Shown: positions 8,641 to 15,505 of the stretch, piece after piece
Layout of the letters: each line of letters opens with the position of its first letter
Position numbering within the stretch: position 1 is the first letter of the stretch
Assembly: GCA_045642485.1 (NCBI GenBank)
Contig: JAZUIV010000076.1
Coordinates: 1-15,512, forward strand
Length of the DNA: 15,512 nucleotides
Reading direction: 5' to 3'
Origin: Cacconaster sp045642485
Lineage (GTDB): Bacteria > Bacteroidota > Bacteroidia > Bacteroidales > UBA932
Notes under the pieces: generated by a model
Seen by the model: only the letters and a program-made list of their open reading frames with translations
What the model was told of the DNA's origin: nothing
Database searches by the model: none
Made by a program: the position numbers and the translations under genes

Positions 8641-9582
8641 TCAGCCTACAATGAAAAGGTAGGTCAGGTAGGCGGCTCCGCAGAGGAGCAGCACCGCACC
8701 GTCAAATCGGTCTATGGAATCCTTCTTCCAGGTGTATGCGGACGTAAACATCAGCAAATGACTCACCAGAAGAGCGGATATGTCGACGTAACTGATGTTC
8801 TTGAACGAGAGTGGGGATATCACCGATGCGCAGCCCAGAATGAGCAGGATATTGAAAACGTTGGAACCCAGCACATTGCCTAAAGCCAACTGACCGCGTT
8901 TCTTGACGATGGCAACGATGCAGGTGGCAAGTTCCGGCAGGGAAGTGCCTCCGGCAAGAAGGGTTATTGCAATGACTTTGTCCGATATGCCCGCCTGTCT
9001 GGCTATGTCTGTTGCCGAATCGACAAACAGTTCTCCGCCGAATATGAGGCCTCCCAGTCCCAGAAGGACATATATGACAGCTTTGGGAATGCCCATTGAA
9101 GGTGCGTTCTCTGTCACCTCGCTGCCTTTTCCGTTCCGTAAACAATAATATACATAGGCGGAAAAGAATACGAGGAAAGAGGCTCCTTCCATTCTGCTGA
9201 TGCCTCCGTCATTACCAAGGAAAAGCCCTGCTACGCAAAGGAGGACGGAGACAGTGATTACCAATGGAATATCTCTTTTTTTGTTTTCCGAGCTCATTGC
9301 TACGGGAGCCATAACGGCTGTCAGTCCGAGGATGAAAAGGCTGTTGAAGACATTTGACCCTATCACGTTTCCCAGTGCGATGTCGCTGTTGCCTTGAAGA
9401 GACCCCATCACGCTTACGACAAGTTCAGGGCAGGAAGTTCCGAATCCTACGATTGTGAGTCCGATAACAAATTCACTTATGCCTGATTTTCTGGCAATTG
9501 CCGAAGCCCCGTCAACCAGGAAATCAGCACCGATAACAATCATTGAGAGTCCTGTAACAAGCAGTACCAGATTCAAAAACAT
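8641..9582 (-). CDS. Calcium/sodium antiporter of the CaCA family (YrbG-like)
   Basis: Inner-membrane cation:Ca2+ exchanger, 313 residues and about ten helices, the usual size of the bacterial YrbG group. The two diagnostic alpha-repeats are intact and inverted in topology: GFGTSCPEL (46-54) with GNVIGSN (71-77), and GGTSLPELAT (211-220) with GNVLGSN (235-241). The Glu in each PE pair binds the cation. A short loop at 150-165 separates the halves. A longer reading frame starts at 9627, but its extra 15 residues are polar, would overlap the predicted -7 element (9625-9632), and precede the obvious first helix, so the ATG at 9582 is preferred. First gene of a tightly packed pair with mntP, which suggests shared control in divalent cation efflux. 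The substrate is inferred; Mn2+ or other cations are possible. Confidence 0.93.
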   Translation of the reverse strand: MFLNLVLLVTGLSMIVIGADFLVDGASAIARKSGISEFVIGLTIVGFGTSCPELVVSVMGSLQGNSDIALGNVIGSNVFNSLFILGLTAVMAPVAMSSENKKRDIPLVITVSVLLCVAGLFLGNDGGISRMEGASFLVFFSAYVYYCLRNGKGSEVTENAPSMGIPKAVIYVLLGLGGLIFGGELFVDSATDIARQAGISDKVIAITLLAGGTSLPELATCIVAIVKKRGQLALGNVLGSNVFNILLILGCASVISPLSFKNISYVDISALLVSHLLMFTSAYTWKKDSIDRFDGAVLLLCGAAYLTYLFIVG

Positions 9583-9624
9583 CTCTTGCAATATTTTTTT
9601 GTAAAAATAACAATCAAGGGAGTG

Positions 9625-9657
9625 CAAATTTAAGCAAATTATTATATTTGCGTCAAA
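9625..9657 (-). promoter_or_regulatory. Promoter of the CaCA-mntP pair
   Basis: On the minus strand TTTG (9657-9654), 21 bases, then TAAATTTG (9632-9625), an exact TAnnTTTG. The implied leader is about 35-40 bases. The -7 element of the divergent pot operon lies inside the spacer of this promoter. Confidence 0.65.
9643..9650 (+). promoter_or_regulatory. -7 element of the potABCD promoter
   Basis: TATATTTG is an exact match to TAnnTTTG and lies 42 bases before the potA ATG. No good TTTG is seen 19-21 bases upstream (that stretch is GAGTG-like), so the promoter may be weak or activator-dependent. It interleaves with the divergent exchanger promoter. Confidence 0.5.
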
Positions 9658-9692
9658 TTTGGTTTTTAAAACAGTATCTACTTTATGAAGTG

Positions 9693-11078
9693 ATGGCCGA
9701 TAACAAAGTTATTATTTCGCTCGAGGGCGTTTCGAAGTGGTTCGGGGACAAACAGGTTCTCTCCGACATTAATTTGAAAATAAAGCAAGGAGAATTCGTA
9801 ACACTCCTTGGCCCTTCCGGGTGCGGCAAATCCACAACATTAAGATTGATTGCAGGCTTTTTGGAGCCGGATGAAGGTACGATTCTTCTTGAGGGTCGGG
9901 ACATATCTGAGCTTCCACCCCACAAGCGTCCGTTGAACACTGTGTTCCAGAGGTATGCGCTCTTTCCTCATCTTGACGTCTATGACAACGTTGCCTTCGG
10001 GCTCAAACTGGCAGGCGTTCCTGAGGATGAAATCGTAAAAAGAGTCAAGAAAGCCCTCAAGATTGTCAATATGACCGGTTATGAGGACAGGGACGTGGAA
10101 TCGCTTTCAGGCGGACAGCAGCAGCGTGTGGCAGTGGCCCGAGCCATCATCAACAAGCCCAAAGTATTGCTCCTGGATGAACCGCTGGCTGCTCTCGATT
10201 TGAAGATGAAACGGGATATGCAGCTTGAAATCAAGGAGATGCACAAAGAACTGGGGATAACATTCATCTATGTGACACACGACCAGGAGGAGGCCTGTAT
10301 GTTGAGCGATACAGTTGTGGTAATGAACAACGGAAAGATACAGCAGATAGGAACTCCTGCCGACATATATAACGAGCCCATAAATTCATTCGTCGCTGAT
10401 TTCATCGGCGAAGCGAATATTTTGAACGGCACTATGATTCGGGACCGTCGCGTATCTTTCGCGGGATATGAATTCGACTGTGTTGACGAGGGTTTCGGAG
10501 AGAATGTTCCTGTCGATGTAGTGGTTCGTCCGGAAGATCTCCAGATTCCCAGGGACCAGAGAAAAAGCAAATTCTTCGGAACGGTGACTTCGTGTACTTT
10601 TATGGGTGTGCATCACCGTATTTTCATAGATACCGAATCCGGCTATGAACTGATGGCTCAGAGTTACGTCAAGCACGACGTGGGGGAGCGGGTAGGTATG
10701 ATGATTCTTCCTGAAAACATTCAGGTAATGAAGAAGGAACGCATCTGCAACCGCTTTGAAGCCAAGGTAGTCGATGCCACTCACGTGCGTATGCTCGGGG
10801 CTGAGTTTGAATGCAGAAAACACTCGTTCCCTGAATATTCCGAAGTCATTGCGGAAGTCGAATTCGACAAGGTTGACCTTCTGGACTACCAGGAGGAGGG
10901 TCAAATCAATGCAGAGGTTGACTTCATCATTTACAAGGGAGACCACTATCATCTTACAGTCCTGTCGGACAACGGAGATTCAATTTACGTCAATACCCAC
11001 GATGTCTGGGACAAAGGTGACCTTGTCGGTGTGAAAATCGCCCCCAGAGATATTAAACTGGTCGTAGAGGAGAAATGA
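9693..11078 (+). CDS. potA: Spermidine/putrescine ABC transporter ATP-binding protein
   Basis: Cytoplasmic ATPase of the polyamine importer, 461 residues. All ABC motifs are present: Walker A GPSGCGKST (40-48), Q-loop Q86 in VFQRYALFPH, signature LSGGQQQR (138-145), Walker B VLLLDEPLAALD (158-169) and H-loop H196. A TOBE-type regulatory region follows from about 270. It is about 80 residues longer than E. coli PotA (378), because a second TOBE-like segment (about 418-456) resembles the first (about 307-346) without gaps over 40 residues. The start at 9693 (MADNKVI) begins just before the conserved first strand; an upstream ATG at 9648 overlaps the -7 element and is rejected. It ends in a 4-base ATGA overlap with potB. 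Substrate identity rests on the neighbouring PotB, PotC and PotD. Confidence 0.93.
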   Translation: MADNKVIISLEGVSKWFGDKQVLSDINLKIKQGEFVTLLGPSGCGKSTTLRLIAGFLEPDEGTILLEGRDISELPPHKRPLNTVFQRYALFPHLDVYDNVAFGLKLAGVPEDEIVKRVKKALKIVNMTGYEDRDVESLSGGQQQRVAVARAIINKPKVLLLDEPLAALDLKMKRDMQLEIKEMHKELGITFIYVTHDQEEACMLSDTVVVMNNGKIQQIGTPADIYNEPINSFVADFIGEANILNGTMIRDRRVSFAGYEFDCVDEGFGENVPVDVVVRPEDLQIPRDQRKSKFFGTVTSCTFMGVHHRIFIDTESGYELMAQSYVKHDVGERVGMMILPENIQVMKKERICNRFEAKVVDATHVRMLGAEFECRKHSFPEYSEVIAEVEFDKVDLLDYQEEGQINAEVDFIIYKGDHYHLTVLSDNGDSIYVNTHDVWDKGDLVGVKIAPRDIKLVVEEK

Positions 11079-11845
11079 AGATAAAGCGTTCTACCTGGAG
11101 TCTGCCTTACCTGGTATTCCTTGTCCTCTTTGTGGTGCTGCCATTGCTTCTGGTAGTGATGTATGCTTTCCAGGACCAGTTCGGCTCGTTCACCCTTTCA
11201 AATCTGGCAAGGTTCTTCTCTGACGGGGATGCCATCAGGACATTCGCGCTGTCAATGGAGATTGCCATAGAAAATACCGCCATCTGCATACTTATAGGGT
11301 ACCCTGCGGCGTGGATACTTGCAAACAAGAAATACAACAGGAGCGCCGTGACCATAATACTTTTCATCCTTCCGATGTGGATAAACGCCCTTATGCGGAC
11401 ACTGGCAACGGCGGAAATCTTCAACGTGCTCGGTATCAGTCTGGGAAAGGGGACTCTTCTCTACGGTATGGTCTATGACTATCTTCCGTTTATGATATAT
11501 CCCATCTACAATGTTCTGCAGAAAATGGACAAATCCTACGAGGAGGCGGCTGCAGATCTTGGCGCGAGCCAGTGGCAGGTTTTCTGCAAGATAACCGTCC
11601 CTCTTTCTATGCCGGGTGTAGTAAGCGGAATAATGATGGTCTTTATGCCGACAGTAAGCACATTTGCCATTTCTGAATTTCTTACTAACGGCAAAATCAA
11701 ACTGTTCGGTACCATTATCCAGGAGAACATCAATTCATCGATGTGGAATTACGGAGCGGCGCTGGCTCTGATAATGCTGATTATTATAGGCATCACCACA
11801 TTTTTTGACAGCAGCAAGGAGTCCGAAGCCAAACTTTCAGTATGA
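11075..11845 (+). CDS. potB: Spermidine/putrescine ABC transporter permease PotB
   Basis: Inner-membrane permease, 256 residues with six predicted helices; the first is at about 10-31. The EAA loop that docks on PotA is clear at 156-181 (YEEAAADLGAS with PLSMPG). The following FAISEFLTNGK segment is of the kind found in PotB. It is slightly shorter than E. coli PotB, about 275-285 residues. It is coupled to potA and potC by 4-base overlaps on both sides (ATGA at 11075-11078 and 11842-11845), so the three are co-translated, consistent with fixed complex stoichiometry. Confidence 0.93.
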   Translation: MKIKRSTWSLPYLVFLVLFVVLPLLLVVMYAFQDQFGSFTLSNLARFFSDGDAIRTFALSMEIAIENTAICILIGYPAAWILANKKYNRSAVTIILFILPMWINALMRTLATAEIFNVLGISLGKGTLLYGMVYDYLPFMIYPIYNVLQKMDKSYEEAAADLGASQWQVFCKITVPLSMPGVVSGIMMVFMPTVSTFAISEFLTNGKIKLFGTIIQENINSSMWNYGAALALIMLIIIGITTFFDSSKESEAKLSV

Positions 11846-12648
11846 TGAAAAAATTATTTGCCAAAATATATATCGGGGTGCTCCTTCTGCTGCTCTACGC
11901 TCCCATCATCCTGATAACCGTCTTTTCCTTCACGGAATCCAAGGTTATCGGAAACTGGACCGGATTTTCGACGCAGCTTTATTCCAATGTGTTCAACGGC
12001 GCAACAAACGGTTCCACGACATTGATATCAGCAGTGGAGAACACTTTGATTATTGCAATTGTGGCCGCGTTTGTTTCGACCGCTATGGGGACTGTTGCGG
12101 CAATCGGAATCTTCAACCTCAGAGGAAGAAAAAAAGGAGCGATGAAAATGCTCAACAACATCCCGATGATCAACCCCGACGTCATCACCGGCGTGTCGCT
12201 TTTCCTGCTGTTCGTGTTCCTGCATATATCCCAAGGATATCTCACTGTCATTCTGGCTCATATCACTTTTTGTACGCCATATGTGGTTTTGAGTGTGATG
12301 CCCAGGATTTCCCAGATGAATCCCAATATATATGAGGCCGCCATTGATCTTGGTGCAACACCCTGGCAGGCCCTCAGAAAGGTACTGATTCCGCAATTGC
12401 GTCCCGGAATGATAAGCGGTTTCATACTCGCCTTCACGATGTCGCTGGACGATTTCGCCGTGACATTCTTCACCCGCGGGTCAATCGGATTGGACACTCT
12501 TTCAACCTACATCTATACAGATGCCAGGAAAGGAGGCCTCACTCCGGAACTCCGTCCGCTTATGGCAATGATTTTCATTTTAATTCTCATACTCCTTCTG
12601 ATCATTAATGTCAGACAGGCTAAATCAACCAAAAAATCAATCAATTAA
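11842..12648 (+). CDS. potC: Spermidine/putrescine ABC transporter permease PotC
   Basis: Second inner-membrane permease of the polyamine importer; 268 residues, six helices, normal PotC length. The EAA loop is at 164-189 (YEAAIDLGAT, then PQLRPG). The next helix contains SLDDFAVTFFTRG (201-213), matching the SLDD(x)VV(x)FF(x)(x)G pattern of PotC. The start overlaps the potB stop as ATGA at 11842-11845; a second in-frame ATG at 11845 is an equally good start. The C-terminus is Lys/Ser-rich and cytoplasmic. potD follows 18 bases downstream with no terminator between. Confidence 0.93.
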   Translation: MMKKLFAKIYIGVLLLLLYAPIILITVFSFTESKVIGNWTGFSTQLYSNVFNGATNGSTTLISAVENTLIIAIVAAFVSTAMGTVAAIGIFNLRGRKKGAMKMLNNIPMINPDVITGVSLFLLFVFLHISQGYLTVILAHITFCTPYVVLSVMPRISQMNPNIYEAAIDLGATPWQALRKVLIPQLRPGMISGFILAFTMSLDDFAVTFFTRGSIGLDTLSTYIYTDARKGGLTPELRPLMAMIFILILILLLIINVRQAKSTKKSIN

Positions 12649-12666
12649 TCTTGCTATTTTCAGAAA

Positions 12667-13965
12667 ATGAAAAGATTTTTTCTGCTTCTTGCCGCTGCAA
12701 CGGTGTTGCTTAGCGCCTGCAACAGTAACAGGGAAAATGTCCTGAAGGTTTACAACTGGTCCAGTTACATCGATGAATCTGTGATACCTGAGTTCGAGGA
12801 ATGGTATCAACAGCAGACTGGTGAACCCATTGAAGTGATTTATCAGACGTTCGACATCAACGAGACGATGCTTTCCAAGATTGAGAAGGGACACGAAGAT
12901 TTCGATGTAGTCTGCCCTTCTGATTATATCATAGAGAGGATGCTTAATGAAGGCCTTCTGATTCCGCTCGATTTCAAATCTCTTCCGGCAGACAAGAATT
13001 ATATTGAGAACAACCGTTCCCCCTATATCCAGAATATGTTCTCAAAAATCAATCCTGACGTTGATGCCAACGACTATTCCGTTGCTTTTATGTGGGGTAC
13101 GACAGGTATTCTTTACAATCCCAAGTTTGTTTCCGACCAGGAGGCTGATTCCTGGGAGATGCTGAAGGATCCCAAGTTCGAAGGAAAAATCTTTATGAAA
13201 GATGCTCCCCGTGACGTGTTCGGGCCGGTTTTGATTCATTTGAACAAAGAAAAGCTTGCAAATGGCGAGGTTACTCTCGATGACTTGATGCTTGATTCAT
13301 CCGACAAATCCATTGCCGCAGTCGAGCAGTACATAAAGGAGTGTCGTGACAACATAGCCGGATGGGAAGCTGATTTCGGCAAGGAGCAGATGACCCAGGA
13401 AAGAGGTTGGGCTTCGCTCAACTGGAGCGGAGATGCCGTATGGGCAATCGAAGAGGCCGCAGAGGTTGGAGTGGAACTGAAATACAGGGTCCCTTCCGAA
13501 GGCAGCAACGTATGGTTCGACGGATGGGTGATTCCCAAATATGCAAAAAATGTGAAAGCCGCCACATATTTCATCGATTTTATGTGCCGCCCGGATATCG
13601 CAATCCGCAATATGGACGTTACCGGCTACGTTTCTGCAAATGGTGACATTTCCGTCCTTGAATCGCAGATTGACGAATCGCTCGAACCAATCGACGTGAG
13701 CTATTTCTTCCCCGGACAGACCGCAGTGCGTGTAAGCCCTGTTCTCTATCCCGACAAGGCTCTGATTGAGCGTTGCGCCCTGTTGCATGACTGGGGACAG
13801 GAAACGCCCAAACTTATAGAGATGTGGTCCAGAGTCAAGGGCGACAATGCCAATTCAATGACATTCATCATTATTGCCGCCACGGTCGTTGCCATTGCTC
13901 TGATTGTCATCATCCGCCAGCGCAGCCTCAAACGCCGCCGCCGGAAATACGGCAGAAGACGTTAA
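12667..13965 (+). CDS. potD: Polyamine-binding lipoprotein PotD with C-terminal membrane helix
   Basis: Periplasmic substrate-binding component; 432 residues. A lipoprotein signal is clear, with lipobox LSAC and the acylated cysteine C18. The PotD fold begins with VYNWSSYI; W31, Y34, Y87, W253, W283 and D285 align with polyamine-contact residues of E. coli PotD (W34, Y37, Y85, W229, W255, D257), and D179/D183 lie where its D168/E171 sit. Specificity for spermidine and/or putrescine is therefore well supported. Unusually, residues 398-416 form a strongly hydrophobic helix followed by a basic tail (16 residues, 10 of them Arg or Lys) that should stay in the cytoplasm, so the protein may be anchored at both ends. 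E. coli PotD (348 residues) lacks this. It is the last gene of the operon and is followed by a strong terminator. GC content and codon use look like the neighbours. Confidence 0.94.
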   Translation: MKRFFLLLAAATVLLSACNSNRENVLKVYNWSSYIDESVIPEFEEWYQQQTGEPIEVIYQTFDINETMLSKIEKGHEDFDVVCPSDYIIERMLNEGLLIPLDFKSLPADKNYIENNRSPYIQNMFSKINPDVDANDYSVAFMWGTTGILYNPKFVSDQEADSWEMLKDPKFEGKIFMKDAPRDVFGPVLIHLNKEKLANGEVTLDDLMLDSSDKSIAAVEQYIKECRDNIAGWEADFGKEQMTQERGWASLNWSGDAVWAIEEAAEVGVELKYRVPSEGSNVWFDGWVIPKYAKNVKAATYFIDFMCRPDIAIRNMDVTGYVSANGDISVLESQIDESLEPIDVSYFFPGQTAVRVSPVLYPDKALIERCALLHDWGQETPKLIEMWSRVKGDNANSMTFIIIAATVVAIALIVIIRQRSLKRRRRKYGRRR

Positions 13966-13970
13966 AATAT

Positions 13971-14000
13971 AAAGGGTCGGCATCTCGCCGACCCTTTTTT
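13971..14000 (+). terminator. Intrinsic terminator of the pot operon
   Basis: An 11-bp perfect stem (AAAGGGTCGGC at 13971-13981, GCCGACCCTTT at 13987-13997) with a 5-base loop runs into a T-tract (13995-14000). It starts 5 bases after the potD stop codon, a textbook rho-independent terminator for plus-strand transcription. Confidence 0.93.
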
Positions 14001-14010
14001 GTGGTCCATC

Positions 14011-14062
14011 CGCAGTTTTTTTTGTATCTTCGAAACTGCGTTGATTTGAAACCTGTTTCAAA
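14011..14062 (+). promoter_or_regulatory. Promoter region of the acyltransferase with two inverted repeats
   Basis: TATCTTCG (14025-14032) matches TAnnTTTG at all but one position, but has no good -33 box. It lies between the arms of a perfect 8-bp inverted repeat, CGCAGTTT (14011-14018) and AAACTGCG (14033-14040). A second perfect 8-bp repeat, TTTGAAAC-CT-GTTTCAAA (14045-14062), ends 4 bases before the ATG. The layout is like operator sites around the transcript start, or like two leader hairpins. No regulator gene is nearby. Confidence 0.45.
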
Positions 14063-14066
14063 ACTT

Positions 14067-15179
14067 ATGGAAGATTCAAATAGGATTGTCTTTGCAGATT
14101 ATCTGCGGGTTACAGCTTGCTTTCTCGTGATGCTTGTTCATGCGAGCGAGAATTTCTATGCCGCTGACGCTTCGGGCCTTGCCGGGAATGTGTCTATGCT
14201 GGCCAATGAAGCGAACCGTTTTTGGGTCGCCTTCTATGATGGCTTCGTCGCCAGGACTTGTGTCCCTCTGTTTATGATAATATCGGCTTTTCTGCTTGTG
14301 CCGATGAAACCGGGAGTTACGATGCTTCAATTTTATAAAAGGCGTTTCCGGAGAGTCCTGCCTCCGATGTTCTTCTTTATGATCCTCTATACGTTCCTTC
14401 CTCTTGCTTGGGGATCAATGTCCTGGGAACAGTCTGCCGCCGATCTGAAGATGCTGCCTTTCAACTTTCCATCGATGGCAGGACATCTTTGGTTTATGTA
14501 TCCTCTAATCTCCCTGTATTTGATAATTCCCGTCGTTTCACCCTGGCTTGAAAAGTCATCGGCAAAAGAGGAGAGGGTATTCCTCTATATATTTGCTTTC
14601 TCGACCCTGATTCCCTGGCTTCACCGTTTCGTGAGTGAGGAACTTTGGGGTGAATGTTTCTGGAACGGATTCTCGATGCTCTGGTATTGCAGCGGCTATC
14701 TTGGATATCTGGTCCTTGCACATTATATCAGATTCCACCTCGATTGGGAGAGAAAAAAAAGAGGAACTGTCGGTCTTGTCTGCTTCCTTATCGGTGCGGC
14801 CTTCACCGGATGGTCTTTCTGGCATGCCGGTGTTCCGGGCCGGGAGATACAGACCCCTATGCTTGAATGGTCCTGGGAGTTCTGCACACCCAATGTGCTT
14901 CTTGCAACTTTTGGGGCATTCCTGATGTTTACCTGTATCGAGCGGAAACAGACACCCGTAATTATCTTGAGACTTTCGAAGCTCTCTTTCGGAATGTATT
15001 TGATGCACCTGTTTTTCCTCGGCCCCATCGCGACCTTCCTTGTGAACGGGAATCAGGCAAATCCTCTGCTTCCTGTCTGGGCGGCAATTCCGGTCATTGC
15101 AATATTGACTTTTGTCTGTTGTGCCATAACATCCTGCTTTTTTTCAAAAATACCTTACAGCAAATATATTATCGGATAA
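14067..15179 (+). CDS. Membrane acyltransferase, acyltransferase-3 family
   Basis: Integral membrane O-acyltransferase, 370 residues and about ten helices, the usual size for a stand-alone acyltransferase-3 protein without an SGNH domain. Family marks are the N-terminal DYLRVTACFLVMLVH with R14 and the likely catalytic H25, RRFRRVLPP on the first cytoplasmic loop (92-100), GHLWFMYPLISLYLIIP (139-155) with H140, and SFGMYLMH (307-314) near the C-terminus. Such enzymes move acetyl or succinyl groups onto peptidoglycan, exopolysaccharide or glycolipids; the acceptor cannot be told from sequence. An open frame extends upstream to 13824 inside potD and across the terminator, but the family starts at MEDSNRIVFADYLR, so ATG 14067 is chosen. 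It is a single-gene unit, with no glycosyltransferases beside it to indicate a polysaccharide cluster. Confidence 0.9.
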   Translation: MEDSNRIVFADYLRVTACFLVMLVHASENFYAADASGLAGNVSMLANEANRFWVAFYDGFVARTCVPLFMIISAFLLVPMKPGVTMLQFYKRRFRRVLPPMFFFMILYTFLPLAWGSMSWEQSAADLKMLPFNFPSMAGHLWFMYPLISLYLIIPVVSPWLEKSSAKEERVFLYIFAFSTLIPWLHRFVSEELWGECFWNGFSMLWYCSGYLGYLVLAHYIRFHLDWERKKRGTVGLVCFLIGAAFTGWSFWHAGVPGREIQTPMLEWSWEFCTPNVLLATFGAFLMFTCIERKQTPVIILRLSKLSFGMYLMHLFFLGPIATFLVNGNQANPLLPVWAAIPVIAILTFVCCAITSCFFSKIPYSKYIIG

Positions 15180-15181
15180 GC

Positions 15182-15336
15182 CATCCCAACCATCACTCGC
15201 GTATGTTGCTCTCGCTCAAGATAGATATGATGCACTGGCATCTGACGGAAGGCCTGGGGGGCGCAAGGCAATATTCTGGGAGGATGTGATCAGCAATGCG
15301 GATTTTTCCGAATCTGTGAAGATGTATCACTCTTAA
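15182..15336 (+). pseudogene. Probable remnant of a GH20 beta-N-acetylhexosaminidase gene
   Basis: In one frame, codons from about 15203 to 15259 read MLLSLKIDMMHWHLTEGLG, closely matching the GH20 barrel-strand motif (K-[IL]-N-x-x-H-W-H-L-T-[ED]). In a second frame, 15265-15333 reads KAIFWEDVISNADFSESV, then KMYHS and a stop. This resembles a later GH20 strand of the form (IGW-[ED]-[ED]-[IL]-[IL] ... V-x-x-x-S-W). The two pieces would be some 200 residues apart in an intact enzyme, so the gene seems to have lost its middle and both ends and to be frameshifted. The first assignment rests on a short but distinctive motif; the second is weaker. GH20 enzymes release terminal GlcNAc or GalNAc from host glycans and are common in gut Bacteroidota. 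Confidence 0.5.
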
Positions 15337-15421
15337 AAGAAGAGGAACAAACAGAGTCTTTATCATTCCTCTAGCCGAGTATGTTTTCTGCAGCAACTAT
15401 CAACGCGTTATCACCTTGCTT

Positions 15422-15455
15422 TTTTGTACCGGAATAGGGCTGATCCGGTACCAAA
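15422..15455. repeat. 34-bp imperfect palindrome, copy 1
   Basis: Left arm TTTTGTACCGGAA (15422-15434) and right arm ATCCGGTACCAAA (15443-15455) pair at 11 of 13 positions, with an 8-base centre TAGGGCTG. An uninterrupted core of 8 bp (GTACCGGA/TCCGGTAC) is perfect. It is not followed by a T-tract on either strand, so it is not a terminator. Confidence 0.75.
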
Positions 15456-15471
15456 CAGGCCTTTGAAGCCA

Positions 15472-15505
15472 TTTTGTACAGGAAAAGAACAGTTTCTGTA
15501 CAAAA
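15472..15505. repeat. 34-bp imperfect palindrome, copy 2
   Basis: Left arm TTTTGTACAGGAA (15472-15484) and right arm TTTCTGTACAAAA (15493-15505) pair at 12 of 13 positions, with an 8-base centre AAGAACAG. The arms share TTTTGTAC[AC]GGAA with copy 1. The two copies have the same length and lie exactly 50 bp apart. The window ends 7 bases later, so further copies cannot be excluded. Confidence 0.8.

Noticed and set aside
8640..8700. Possible yybP-ykoY manganese riboswitch before mntP
   Set aside because: The upstream exchanger gene ends one base before the mntP start, leaving no leader, and the region is coding.
12267..12275. TTTTTGTAC inside potC, resembling the arms of the right-edge palindromes
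   Set aside because: Only nine bases match, there is no inverted partner nearby, and it is explained by the codons for Phe-Cys-Thr in PotC.
13824..14066. N-terminal extension of the acyltransferase frame into potD
   Set aside because: It crosses the potD end and the terminator, is His/Cys/Arg-rich without membrane character, and the family begins at the ATG at 14067.
15341..15372. Inverted repeat AGAGGAA/TTCCTCT as a terminator for the acyltransferase
   Set aside because: The stem is only 7 bp with an 18-base loop, no T-tract follows, and it lies more than 150 bases past the stop codon.
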